The notes below the pieces were generated by a model. The model worked only from the letters and a program-made list of their open reading frames with translations. It did not search any database and was not told where the DNA came from. A program made the translations under genes and the position numbers. From Gemmatimonadota bacterium (GTDB lineage Bacteria > JAAXHH01), in assembly GCA_026702745.1 (NCBI GenBank), contig JAPPBT010000025.1, forward strand, positions 1 through 64,000: a stretch of DNA of 64,000 bases, given 5' to 3'. Below, in pieces: positions 14,914-22,949 of the stretch. Positions within the stretch are counted from its first letter, which is position 1. Each line of letters begins with the position of its first letter.

Positions 14914-17187
14914 TCAGCTCACCAGCGTGGCGATCCGCCGCATGCACACCGCCAGGAAGATCTCCTGGGCGCCCGGCAGATCCTGGTGGGCGTCGCTGTC
15001 GATGAAGTGGTTCATGGTCATGATAATGAGATACACCGACAGGGTGTCAAGGGGACTCTGTTCGATGACGGGGTGGCTGTCGCGGATGAGCGCCGCGAGC
15101 AACCGGGCCTGTTCCATCATGGACGGCACGTCGTTGCGTTCGTAGGCCTGGGTGAACAGCGCGAAGAGGCTTTCCACGCTCCGGCGGGTGTCTTCGGGGA
15201 CGGCCTTCGAATCGGTAAACCGGGTTACGGTCCGCTTGATCATGCGTTCCAGTTCGCCGTAGCGTTCGTTTTCCTCCATGGACAGCAGCTTGTAGAAGCG
15301 GTCGCCGGCGCCCAGCGTGTGGCAGATATTGTTGAGCAGCTGCAGCCGAACCGCGGGCGATGTGAAGGACCCCAGGCGGTCGAAGGTCGGCTTGATGATG
15401 CGGTAGTCCTCGCGGTGGCTCAGGGCCTCCACGAGCGTGGGGAAGGTCAACGGGTCCACGTTGTTCGAGAAATGCCAGAACAGCAGTTCCTGCACGTCGT
15501 CGCCTTCCATCTGGCCCAGTCCGGAAATGGCGCTGATCCGCACCCTGGGATCTTCGTCTTCCAGGGCCTCGACCAGCGGGTCTACCGCCCTGGCGTGTTT
15601 CAGTTGGCCCAAAGCTTCGGCCGCCTCGCTGCGAATGTCCGAAGAAGGACTCTCCAGTTCCCGTATGAGCGAGTCCACCGCCACCTCCGAGCCGGTTTCC
15701 CCCAGCGCCCGCGCGGCCTGCCGTCGCACCTTGGAGCTGGCGTCGGACAGGGCCTGGACGAGGTGGTCGATGGCCATGGGATTCCGGGACCGACCCAGCC
15801 TGTAGGCCGCCCTCGCGCGCCGGTCTTCGGCCGTGGCCACGTTGAACACGATGTAGTTGAAGGTGTAGCTCAGCAGGTTGCCGCGGAACATGTTTGAAAG
15901 AAGCTGCTGGGACGAGATGGAGCGGGCGTCGCGTACCGGCCGGAGCAGGAACAGCGGCACGAAACGCATGATCCCGCTCAGGAAGAACAGGAGATTGATG
16001 TCCTGGATGAGGAACCCGGCCACGGTGAAACGGACCCCGGCCAGCGAAGCCACCAGGATGCCTCCAAGGAGCGGCCCGGCGGCATAGAGCAGGTTGATCG
16101 ACGTGGACCACGAGGCCATGTAGGCGACCCGCTCGTCCTGGTTCTCCTTCGGGAGCAGCGCGTACTGCAGGGGCGTGACGCCCAGGTTGATGCCGCCCAT
16201 GATGAGGCCGGAAAGCAACATGGCGACGGCCACCATGGCGTGATTGCCGGGTTGGCACAGGCCCCAGAGAAAGGCGTTCAGCGCGCCGGGGATGATGAGG
16301 ATCTGGAGGACCGGCTTGCTGCCGAAGCGATCGATGATCACGCTCCAGGCGCGGTACCCCGCGATGGTGGCGAGCGTGCCCAGGGCGCTCAGCAGGGAAA
16401 TGGCGGTGTAGCCGAACCCCAGGCGGTCGAGCATGAACACGCTGAAGAGCGGACCGGAGAGCCCGAGGGCGAACTGCCAGGACGCGTAGAATGTGACCAG
16501 CTGGCGGAAGTTCCGGTCCCTGAATGGCTGCAGCAGGTGGCGCAGGGGATTCCGGGTCTCGGTCTCGTCGACGCGGGTCGGGTAAGGCGTGCGCTTGAGA
16601 AACAGCGGCCCGGCGGCGCCGCAAAGGGTGCCAACGACGAAGACCACCACAAAGGCCATGAGCTTTTCGTCATCCGGAAACCAGTCCACGAAACGGCCCG
16701 TCATGACGCCCACCGCCGCGCCCACGAGGCTGTTGACGATGGTCTGACGGCTCGTGAAGCGGGCGCGGATGTTTTCCGGGACGGTGCCGGCGACCCAGCT
16801 CGAGTAGAACGGCGTGTAGATGTACCCCGCGGTCAGCCCGGCGACCAGGAAGATGAGCAGCATCCGTTGGTGCAGCGATTCAACGAAGAGGAAGGGGATG
16901 GTGATCATGAGCCCCCGGAACAACGCCTCCAGCACGCCGTTCCAGACGACCCAGCGCTTCTTGTTCTCGATGGACTTGCTGAAGAGGGAGGAAATGATCT
17001 GCACCGGGGCGAGGATCGATGCGATCGCGGAGTAGAAAGCGATGTCCGACGCGTCCAGTCCAAGGGACAACACGAAACCCGCGAAGACGGCCGTGTTCGT
17101 CCCGACCATCTGGCCCCAGGCCCCCCAGAGTCCTCTCACGACGATAAAGGATCGTAGCGATCGGTTGACTTCGCCTCGTGACAGCAT
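14914..17187 (-). CDS. MFS transporter fused to C-terminal HEAT-like repeats
   Basis: A 757-residue inner-membrane protein. Residues about 15-420 have the hydrophobic pattern of a 12-helix major facilitator, with a cytoplasmic basic loop. From about 430 to 640 the sequence becomes HEAT/PBS-lyase-like repeats: AVDHLVQALSDASSKVRRQAARALG, VDSLIRELESPSSDIRSEAAEALG, AVDPLVEALEDEDPRVRISAISGLG, each about 31 residues. A soluble helical tail follows. The start at ATG 17187 has GGAG ten bases upstream. A GTG at 17226 would add 13 polar residues. MFS-HEAT fusions are uncommon, and the repeats may bind a partner or regulate gating. Substrate unknown. Confidence 0.85.
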   Translation of the reverse strand: MLSRGEVNRSLRSFIVVRGLWGAWGQMVGTNTAVFAGFVLSLGLDASDIAFYSAIASILAPVQIISSLFSKSIENKKRWVVWNGVLEALFRGLMITIPFLFVESLHQRMLLIFLVAGLTAGYIYTPFYSSWVAGTVPENIRARFTSRQTIVNSLVGAAVGVMTGRFVDWFPDDEKLMAFVVVFVVGTLCGAAGPLFLKRTPYPTRVDETETRNPLRHLLQPFRDRNFRQLVTFYASWQFALGLSGPLFSVFMLDRLGFGYTAISLLSALGTLATIAGYRAWSVIIDRFGSKPVLQILIIPGALNAFLWGLCQPGNHAMVAVAMLLSGLIMGGINLGVTPLQYALLPKENQDERVAYMASWSTSINLLYAAGPLLGGILVASLAGVRFTVAGFLIQDINLLFFLSGIMRFVPLFLLRPVRDARSISSQQLLSNMFRGNLLSYTFNYIVFNVATAEDRRARAAYRLGRSRNPMAIDHLVQALSDASSKVRRQAARALGETGSEVAVDSLIRELESPSSDIRSEAAEALGQLKHARAVDPLVEALEDEDPRVRISAISGLGQMEGDDVQELLFWHFSNNVDPLTFPTLVEALSHREDYRIIKPTFDRLGSFTSPAVRLQLLNNICHTLGAGDRFYKLLSMEENERYGELERMIKRTVTRFTDSKAVPEDTRRSVESLFALFTQAYERNDVPSMMEQARLLAALIRDSHPVIEQSPLDTLSVYLIIMTMNHFIDSDAHQDLPGAQEIFLAVCMRRIATLVS

Positions 17188-17459
17188 GTTGGGTTGCTCC
17201 GTTGGCTTGTCCGGACTGGCGGTCACGCGGTTCCCGCGGTTTCGGCCGCGGTAAACCAGGCGTTCCCGTCGGTCACGTAGTCACGCGACAATCTGCCCAG
17301 CCCGTCATAAACTGCGAGTCCCGCGAAATGCGCCTCAGAATAGGAGCGCCGTGCCGGTAACGTCAAGAATATAAAAGAAAAAGCGAGAATCGTGGCCGGC
17401 ATTTCCACTATTCCATTTATAATCACAATGGTATCGGATCATTTGAAAGGAGCATGGAA

Positions 17460-17780
17460 ATGGAAACCATATCGATCTGGATCCAACCGGCCGTACTGGT
17501 GACCGCCTTTATCTTCTTCTGGCGTGAGGCCAAGGGCAGCAGACGGGAAATCAAAGCTGAAATGCTTGAAATAGAATCCAGGATTCTCGACCGGATGGAC
17601 GAGAAATTCAAAGCGGTGGAAAGGCGGTTTGACGAAGTGGACAGGCGGTTCGATGCTGTTGACCGGCGGTTTGACCGGCTGGAGGAACGTACGTCTTCTG
17701 TCGAAATTCAACAGGGCAGACTGGATGAAAGGATAACGGCTGCGCAGGGCCGCGTGGACGAAATGGACAGCAAGAATTGA
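17460..17780 (+). CDS. Small membrane-anchored coiled-coil protein (RRFDxVD repeat)
   Basis: 106 residues: one N-terminal membrane segment (WIQPAVLVTAFIFFW), then a long charged coiled coil with seven-residue repeats (ERRFDEVDRRFDAVDRRFDRLEER). The start at 17460 is preferred because AGGAG lies seven bases upstream; the ATG at 17454 is too close to it. It belongs with similar proteins at 50.7 and 54.1 kb. Related phage and bacterial proteins (DUF1640-like, XhlA-like) have the same build. No function can be assigned. It probably forms trimeric or tetrameric coils at the membrane. Confidence 0.65.
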   Translation: METISIWIQPAVLVTAFIFFWREAKGSRREIKAEMLEIESRILDRMDEKFKAVERRFDEVDRRFDAVDRRFDRLEERTSSVEIQQGRLDERITAAQGRVDEMDSKN

Positions 17781-17807
17781 AGGAATATACGTCAGAATCA
17801 AATCAAA

Positions 17808-17835
17808 TTGACAACCGAGCCAAATATCGTACATT
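17808..17835 (+). promoter_or_regulatory. Promoter candidate upstream of ccmH
   Basis: TTGACA (17808-17813), 16-base spacer, TACATT (17830-17835); CATTAT at 18-base spacing is an alternative -10. It lies 50 bases before the ccmH ATG in a short AT-rich stretch. Confidence 0.5.
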
Positions 17836-17886
17836 ATTATCAGGTAGATTAAGACCGCGGCCTTCACAACCAGCCCGACGGGATCC

Positions 17887-18381
17887 ATGCGACGAGCCAC
17901 CCTCTTCCTCATCATACCGTTAATCGTTCTTCTGGCAGCGGCCAGCACGGCCATTTCACAGGTAAACTCGGTCATGGCCGAAGCCAGGGAACGCCTCGCC
18001 GCGTTGGTCGAGGAGCAGTTGATCGCGCCATGCTGCTGGCGCGCCCCGCTGAGCCAGCACTACTCGGGTACCGCGGAAAGGATGAAAGAGGATCTCCGGG
18101 AAATGCTCGCCAACGGAAAGACGCAAACGGATATCATCGAATATTACAAGGCCATGTACGGGGAACGCATCCTTTCCTCCCCGCCCAATGCCGGATTCAA
18201 CCGGCTGGCCTATCTCTTCACACCGCTCATGTTCCTCGTCGGCGCCGGGATCATCTTCCTCACGTTGCGCCGGTGGCGGGCAGGACGAATGAGCCGTGGT
18301 GATCCCGCGCCCGTCGCAGGGCCGGCCGCCGACCCCCGGCACCGAGACCGCATCGACGCGGAACTGAACGCCTACGACTGA
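17887..18381 (+). CDS. ccmH: CcmH-like cytochrome c biogenesis thiol protein
   Basis: A membrane-anchored periplasmic thiol protein that reduces apocytochrome c before haem attachment. 164 residues: an N-terminal signal/anchor (LIIPLIVLLAAASTAIS), the redox head EQLIAPCCWRAPLSQHYS, the three-helix CcmH segment (MKEDLREMLANGKTQTDIIEYYKAMYGERIL), then a transmembrane helix near 115-138. The canonical LRCxxC is replaced by adjacent cysteines (PCCW), a variant I associate with some non-proteobacterial homologues. It stands alone, away from other ccm genes, and its end overlaps the convergent LysR gene by ten bases. Confidence 0.82.
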   Translation: MRRATLFLIIPLIVLLAAASTAISQVNSVMAEARERLAALVEEQLIAPCCWRAPLSQHYSGTAERMKEDLREMLANGKTQTDIIEYYKAMYGERILSSPPNAGFNRLAYLFTPLMFLVGAGIIFLTLRRWRAGRMSRGDPAPVAGPAADPRHRDRIDAELNAYD

Positions 18382-19298
18382 TCCCGTTTCTGCCGCTCCA
18401 CCCAGGCCTCACCCTCGCCGTAACTTTCGAAGATATCCTCCAACAGCACTTCCAGCGCCGGGCTGAAGTACCGGCCGCGTCGCCAGGCCACGCCGATGTC
18501 GCGGCTGAATTCGAAACCCTCGACGGCAACCTCCCGAAGCGTACCGGCCGCGATGGATTCCTGGACCGTCAGTGATGGCAGGAAGGAAATCCCCACGCCG
18601 GCCTCCACGAGTTTCCGCATGGCCTCCGGACTGCGCATTTCCATAACGACCCGCGGCGACACGCCCACCTCGGTGAATCGTTCGTCCACGATCCGCCGCG
18701 ACACGGAATCCTCGTGAAAGAGGATCAGCGGCTGTTCCGCCACCTCAGTCGGCACGACCGACGTCCGGCCGGCGAAGGGATGGCCGCCACCGACGACAAG
18801 CGGCATGGCATCGTGGTAGATGGACATGGTCTCGATGCGGGGATGGGTATACGGCAGGGTGATCAGGGCGAACTCCGACCGGTTGGCCAGGAGTTCCTCC
18901 ACCAGGTACTGGGAAGGCGAGACGTGCACGGACAGTTCCAGTTCCGGATACCGCTCCACGTAGCGCTTGAGGATATCGGTGAGCAGGTAGGTCACCGCGG
19001 CGTCGGTGGCCCCGAAGGCGAATCCCTCGCCCGGCAGGACGTCCCCGCTGGCCAGCCGGTTCTCCGCCTCCTCGGCGAGGTCCTGGATGCGCACGGCGTA
19101 GTCGACCAGCGCCCGGCCTTCCATGGTCAGCGAAACGTGGCGGCTTCCCCGGTTGAACAGCTTCACGCCCAGCGTCTCCTCCAGTTCCCGCACGCCGTTG
19201 CTCACCGTGGGCTGCGTCACGTGCATGTCCCGCGCCGCACGGGAGAAACTCTCTCGCCGCGCGACGGCCAGGAAGTACTGCAGGTAGTACAGGTTCAT
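18372..19298 (-). CDS. LysR-family transcriptional regulator
   Basis: 308 residues. The N-terminal winged helix-turn-helix is MNLYYLQYFLAVARRESFSRAARDMHVTQPTVSNGVRELEETLG, a standard LysR head. It is followed by a periplasmic-binding-protein-like effector domain (GFAFGATDAAVTYLLTDILKRYVERYPELELSVHVS). The target is unknown. Divergent placement relative to the myo-inositol-phosphate synthase gene at 19555 suggests that gene as a candidate, although the gap is 256 bases and holds repeats. An LTTR-like box overlaps its own promoter, consistent with autorepression. Confidence 0.93.
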   Translation of the reverse strand: MNLYYLQYFLAVARRESFSRAARDMHVTQPTVSNGVRELEETLGVKLFNRGSRHVSLTMEGRALVDYAVRIQDLAEEAENRLASGDVLPGEGFAFGATDAAVTYLLTDILKRYVERYPELELSVHVSPSQYLVEELLANRSEFALITLPYTHPRIETMSIYHDAMPLVVGGGHPFAGRTSVVPTEVAEQPLILFHEDSVSRRIVDERFTEVGVSPRVVMEMRSPEAMRKLVEAGVGISFLPSLTVQESIAAGTLREVAVEGFEFSRDIGVAWRRGRYFSPALEVLLEDIFESYGEGEAWVERQKRDQS

Positions 19299-19317
19299 GG
19301 TGTTTACTCTTTTAGCT

Positions 19318-19346
19318 ATAGATAACGTCTATAGATAATATAACAA
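19318..19346 (-). promoter_or_regulatory. LysR promoter overlapping a T-N11-A operator box
   Basis: Minus strand TTGTTA (19341-19346), 16-base spacer, TATCTA (19319-19324). The -10 overlaps the perfect interrupted palindrome ATAGA-TAACG-TCTAT (19318-19332), which fits the LysR T-N11-A rule. CTATAGATAA also occurs twice in tandem here. Confidence 0.6.
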
Positions 19347-19455
19347 TTATTTATTTGAGTTATATGAAAAATGAGGTTTCTTATTGCGATAGATGTATCG
19401 GAGATCCCATTGAGCATTTCATTCATTCTTCAATACTCCGGGGGCGCGTAACTCT

Positions 19456-19511
19456 GAGCGCGTGACGTTGAGCACGTGACGTTGAGCGCATGACGTTGAG
19501 CACGTGACAAG
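19456..19511. repeat. 14-base tandem repeat, four units, before the inositol-phosphate synthase gene
   Basis: Units GAGCGCGTGACGTT, GAGCACGTGACGTT, GAGCGCATGACGTT and GAGCACGTGACAAG at 19456, 19470, 19484 and 19498. Two contain the palindrome CACGTG. The block ends 43 bases before the start codon, in the likely leader or promoter region. Confidence 0.92.
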
Positions 19512-19554
19512 GTGCGTGACGCGGGCCCGGCGACGGAAGGAAAGCGGGGAAAAC

Positions 19555-20709
19555 ATGAGCAGCAAAGTCAGAGTGGCCATCGTCGGCGTGGGCAACTGCG
19601 CCTCGTCCCTGGTGCAGGGCGTGGAGTACTACCGCAGCGCCGCGCAGGACGAGTTCATTCCGGGCCTGATGCACGCCAACCTGGGTGGCTATCACATCAG
19701 CGACGTCGAGTTCTCGGCCGCCTTCGACGTGGGTGCGGACAAGGTGGGCAAGGACCTCAGCGAGGCCATTTTCGCCCATCCCAACAACACGGTGAAGTTC
19801 GCCGACGTGCCGAACCTGGGCGTACCTGTGCAGCGGGGCATGACCCACGACGGCCTCGGCAAGTACCTCAGCGAGGTCATCGATAAGGACACGGGTGATA
19901 CCGTCGACGTGGTCGAGGTGCTGAAGGAAACGAAGACGGACGTGGTGGTAAGCTATCTGCCTGTGGGCAGCGAGGAAGCCACGAAGTGGTACGTGGAGCA
20001 GATCCTGCAGGCCGGCTGCGGCTTCGTGAACTGCGTCCCGGTCTTCATCGCGAGCACGGGACACTGGCCGGAGCGATTCCGCAAGCACGGCCTGCCCATC
20101 ATCGGCGACGACATCAAGTCCCAGGTGGGCGCCACCATCACCCACCGCGTGCTGACCCGCCTGTTCGCGGACCGCGGCGTCAAGGTCCTGCGCTCCTACC
20201 AGCTCAACTTCGGCGGCAACACCGATTTCTACAACATGCTGGAGCGCTCGCGGCTCGAGTCCAAGAAGATAAGCAAGACCAACGCGGTGACGTCCCAGCT
20301 CAGTTACGACATGGGCGAGGACAACATCCACGTCGGTCCCAGCGACCACGTACCGTGGCTCGAAGACCGCAAGTGGTGCCACATCCGCATGGAAGGCGAG
20401 ACCTTCGGCGGCGTGCCGCTGAACCTCGAGCTCAAGCTGGAAGTCTGGGATTCGCCCAACTCGGCCGGCGTGGTCATCGACGCGGTGCGGTGCTGCAAGC
20501 TGGCCCTGGACAACGGCCTCAGCGGTCCCCAGCTCGGCCCTTCGTCCTACTTCATGAAGTCCCCGCCCGAGCAGTACGCCGACGACGTGTGCCGCCGCCT
20601 GGTGGAGGAGTTCATCGAGGAATACGGCAAGCAGTCGGACCGTCCCGCGGAAGCGCCCGCGCAGGCCCCCGCGGAAGTGCCGGTCGAAGAACCCGTTCTC
20701 GGCAGCTGA
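19555..20709 (+). CDS. ino1: Inositol-3-phosphate synthase (myo-inositol-1-phosphate synthase)
   Basis: Converts glucose 6-phosphate to inositol phosphate with NAD, in the cytosol. 384 residues from ATG 19555 with GGGGA upstream; a GTG at 19504 is less likely. Rossmann start [22 protein letters not shown]. The conserved core includes [15 protein letters not shown] (catalytic lysines) and [14 protein letters not shown], then [14 protein letters not shown] and [19 protein letters not shown]. These are signatures of the short actinobacterial/archaeal-type enzyme. The product could feed inositol phospholipids, compatible solutes or inositol-containing thiols. The C-terminal 20 residues are Ala/Pro/Glu-rich and likely disordered. 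Confidence 0.94.
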   Translation: MSSKVRVAIVGVGNCASSLVQGVEYYRSAAQDEFIPGLMHANLGGYHISDVEFSAAFDVGADKVGKDLSEAIFAHPNNTVKFADVPNLGVPVQRGMTHDGLGKYLSEVIDKDTGDTVDVVEVLKETKTDVVVSYLPVGSEEATKWYVEQILQAGCGFVNCVPVFIASTGHWPERFRKHGLPIIGDDIKSQVGATITHRVLTRLFADRGVKVLRSYQLNFGGNTDFYNMLERSRLESKKISKTNAVTSQLSYDMGEDNIHVGPSDHVPWLEDRKWCHIRMEGETFGGVPLNLELKLEVWDSPNSAGVVIDAVRCCKLALDNGLSGPQLGPSSYFMKSPPEQYADDVCRRLVEEFIEEYGKQSDRPAEAPAQAPAEVPVEEPVLGS

Positions 20710-20725
20710 CAGGGAACAGGGACCC

Positions 20726-21922
20726 ATGGCCAAGCGCCTTCGCGTCGCCGCCATCTGCACGATCTATTTCCCCGGCGCCCACGCGGACGTCATCGTCTCC
20801 AAGTTCCTGAAGGGCTGGTCGGTCGACGAGGGATACTTCGCCCCCGAAGTGGACGTCGTATCTCTCTACATCGACCATGTCCTCGAGAACGACATCGGCC
20901 TGCAACTGGCCGAGAAGTTCGGCGTGCCCGTCTACCCGAGCATACGCCGCGCGCTGCACGCGGGCGGCGACAGCCTGGGGGTGGACGCGGTGCTGCTCAT
21001 CGGCGAGCACGGCGACTACCCGTGGAACGAGCGGGGCCGCCACATGTATCCGCGGCGGTACTTCTTCGAGCAGATCGCCGGCGTCTTCGCCGAGAGCGGC
21101 CGTTCCGTGCCCGTGTTCAGCGACAAGCACCTCGCCTACGACTACCGGGACGCACAGTGGATGTGGAACCGGGCGGAGGAACTGGACATCCCCCTGATGG
21201 CCGGCTCCTCCCTGCCCCTGGCCTGGCGCGAACCGTGGATCGAGTACGACCTCGAAACCAACGTCGAAGAGGCGCTTACCGTGGGGTTCGGCGGGATCGA
21301 ATCCTACGGCTACCACACCCTGGAGGCACTGCAGTGCATGGTCGAGCGGCGGATCGGCGGGGAGACGGGCGTGGCTTCGGTTCGGTGCCTGGAAGGCGAC
21401 GAAATGTGGCGGGCCTGTGAGGAGGGCCTGTGGTCGCGGGACCTGATGGATGCGGCCCTCGACGCCATACCCGGCAAGCCGGAAGGATCGGCGCGGGATC
21501 ACGCGAAGGAACCGGCGGTCTTCCTGGTGGAGCGGCGCGACGGGCTGAGGACGACGACCCTCATGCTCGGCGGCTACATCGAGACCTGGGCCTACGCCGC
21601 CCGGGTCGACGGCAACGTGCACAGGGCCGTCTTCAACCTGGTTCGCGAGGGCAACCACGCCCACTTCGGCTACCTGTGCGCCAATATCCAGCAGTTCTTC
21701 CTGACGGGCGCCGCGCCGTACCCGCCCGAGCGGACGCTGCTGGTCACGGGCATCGTCGACGCCGTGATGAACAGCCGGCACGAAGACCATCGCCGCATCG
21801 AAACCCCGTGGCTCGACGTCGCGTACAAATCCTATACGGAAATGCCATGCAGGCCTGTCGCCACCCAGCCGGAGGGCGGCAGCGTCGACCCCGAGGCGCC
21901 GGATATCACGGGCCGGGTGTAG
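20726..21922 (+). CDS. Uncharacterised 398-residue oxidoreductase-like protein
   Basis: Family not firmly recognised. The N terminus LRVAAICTIYFPGAHADVIVSKFLKGW resembles a Rossmann strand-turn but lacks GxGxxG. Distinct features are GEHGDYPWNERGRHMYPRRYFFEQI and VPVFSDKHLAYDYRDAQWMW, then PLMAGSSLPLAWREP and FGGIESYGYHTLEALQCMVERR. The layout recalls Gfo/Idh/MocA-associated proteins seen in Planctomycetes-type genomes. No signal peptide. It starts 16 bases after ino1 and is probably cotranscribed with it, so a role in inositol or sugar metabolism is possible but unproven. Confidence 0.6.
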   Translation: MAKRLRVAAICTIYFPGAHADVIVSKFLKGWSVDEGYFAPEVDVVSLYIDHVLENDIGLQLAEKFGVPVYPSIRRALHAGGDSLGVDAVLLIGEHGDYPWNERGRHMYPRRYFFEQIAGVFAESGRSVPVFSDKHLAYDYRDAQWMWNRAEELDIPLMAGSSLPLAWREPWIEYDLETNVEEALTVGFGGIESYGYHTLEALQCMVERRIGGETGVASVRCLEGDEMWRACEEGLWSRDLMDAALDAIPGKPEGSARDHAKEPAVFLVERRDGLRTTTLMLGGYIETWAYAARVDGNVHRAVFNLVREGNHAHFGYLCANIQQFFLTGAAPYPPERTLLVTGIVDAVMNSRHEDHRRIETPWLDVAYKSYTEMPCRPVATQPEGGSVDPEAPDITGRV

Positions 21923-21969
21923 TCACGGGAAAGGTTTGAGGGAAGAAGCGTTTGAGGGAACAAGAACCG

Positions 21970-22368
21970 ATGAACATCGAACCCCGACAGAAGCAGTTCG
22001 ACTTCGACGGCCCCGAGGCCATCAGGCCGGAAGTCCTGGAGACCTTCCCGTACGAATCCAAGGGCGATCCCCTCGACGTGGATATCGATACGGACGAGTT
22101 TACGGCGGTCTGCCCCTGGACGGGGTTGCCGGATTTCGGTGAGGTGATCGTGTCCTACGTGCCGGACGAGAAGGTCCTCGAACTGCGGTCCTACAAGTAC
22201 TACCTGCTCTCCTACCGGAACGTCGGCATGGTGCAGGAGCACGTCACGCGCCGGATCCTCGACGACCTCGCCGCCGCCGTACAGCCGGTCCGCATGACAG
22301 TCAGTACCGACTACCGGAAACGCGGCGGCATCCACACGACCTGCACGGCGGAGTACGAGAAGAATTAA
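21970..22368 (+). CDS. queF: NADPH-dependent 7-cyano-7-deazaguanine reductase QueF (short type)
   Basis: Reduces preQ0 to preQ1 in queuosine biosynthesis; a cytosolic T-fold enzyme. 132 residues from ATG 21970, with GAGGG 11 bases upstream; a TTG at 21952 would add six residues. The catalytic cysteine is in FTAVCPWTGLPDFG. The substrate-binding stretch ELRSYKYYLLSYRN and the closing HTTCTAEY are standard for unimodular QueF. It lies 47 bases after the uncharacterised 20726 gene. No preQ1 riboswitch was recognised in that short leader. Confidence 0.94.
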   Translation: MNIEPRQKQFDFDGPEAIRPEVLETFPYESKGDPLDVDIDTDEFTAVCPWTGLPDFGEVIVSYVPDEKVLELRSYKYYLLSYRNVGMVQEHVTRRILDDLAAAVQPVRMTVSTDYRKRGGIHTTCTAEYEKN

Positions 22369-22395
22369 AAACGGCGTTCGAACCGGGCTCCCGGC

Positions 22396-22812
22396 CTAAC
22401 CGCAGTGTTCGTTGAAGGCCATCATCAGCCGCTGGGCCACGTCGAGCGCCGTGCGGCCCTCGATGTCATGACGTTCCAGCATGAACGCCACCTGGCCGTC
22501 CTTCATCAGCGCGATCTGCGGCGATGACGGGAAATACCCCTTGAAGTAATCCCTCGCCTTGCTCGTGGCTTCCAGGTCCATGCCGGCGAAGACCGTGGTG
22601 ATCCGGTCCGGCTTTTTCCTGTTCTGCAGGGCCATGGCGACGCCGGGCCGGGCATTGGCCGCCGCGCAGCCGCAGACGGAATTGACCACGACCAGCGCCG
22701 TACCCTCGTGCTCCTCCAACAGCGCGTCCACCTCGTCGGCGGTCTTCAACTCTTCCACGCCCAGGTCCGTCAGCTCCCGGCGCATGGGTTCAACGAGTAC
22801 GGGATCGTACAT
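22396..22812 (-). CDS. brxA: BrxA/BrxB family bacilliredoxin
   Basis: A thioredoxin-like protein that removes bacillithiol (or another small thiol) from mixed disulfides. 138 residues with the family's CGC active site in VVVNSVCGCAAANARPGVA, where thioredoxins have CxxC. YFPSSPQIALMKDGQVAFMLERHDIEG is characteristic of YphP/YqiW (DUF1094) proteins. Full length. Together with the YpdA-like reductase at 6.5 kb it makes a plausible reductase/redoxin pair, though the two loci are 15 kb apart. Convergent with queF. Confidence 0.92.
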   Translation of the reverse strand: MYDPVLVEPMRRELTDLGVEELKTADEVDALLEEHEGTALVVVNSVCGCAAANARPGVAMALQNRKKPDRITTVFAGMDLEATSKARDYFKGYFPSSPQIALMKDGQVAFMLERHDIEGRTALDVAQRLMMAFNEHCG

Positions 22813-22870
22813 GCTGTGATGCCTCCTCGGGTTTTGATGAGCGTCACGATCATTCAGGCGATGATCGTAT

Positions 22871-22897
22871 ATTATACCTGCGCGACCAACGATTCAA
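22871..22897 (-). promoter_or_regulatory. Promoter candidate for the bacilliredoxin gene
   Basis: Minus strand perfect -10 TATAAT (22871-22876), with TTGAAT (22892-22897) at a short 15-base spacing. It lies 59 bases before the ATG, and the surrounding sequence is AT-rich. Confidence 0.45.
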
Positions 22898-22949
22898 TTC
22901 AATTTACTATTAAATGTTAACTTTCACGCGGCGTCCCCCGCGGCCCTCC

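Noticed and set aside
17223-17426. 67-codon minus frame with a hydrophobic start, overlapping an alternative MFS start as GTGA
   Set aside because: GTG start without a ribosome site, no homology recognised. The MFS ATG at 17187 has a better site, so coupling is unlikely.
19423-20760. 445-codon frame opposite ino1
   Set aside because: Shadow of the inositol-phosphate synthase gene. His/Val/Leu-rich text typical of antisense frames.
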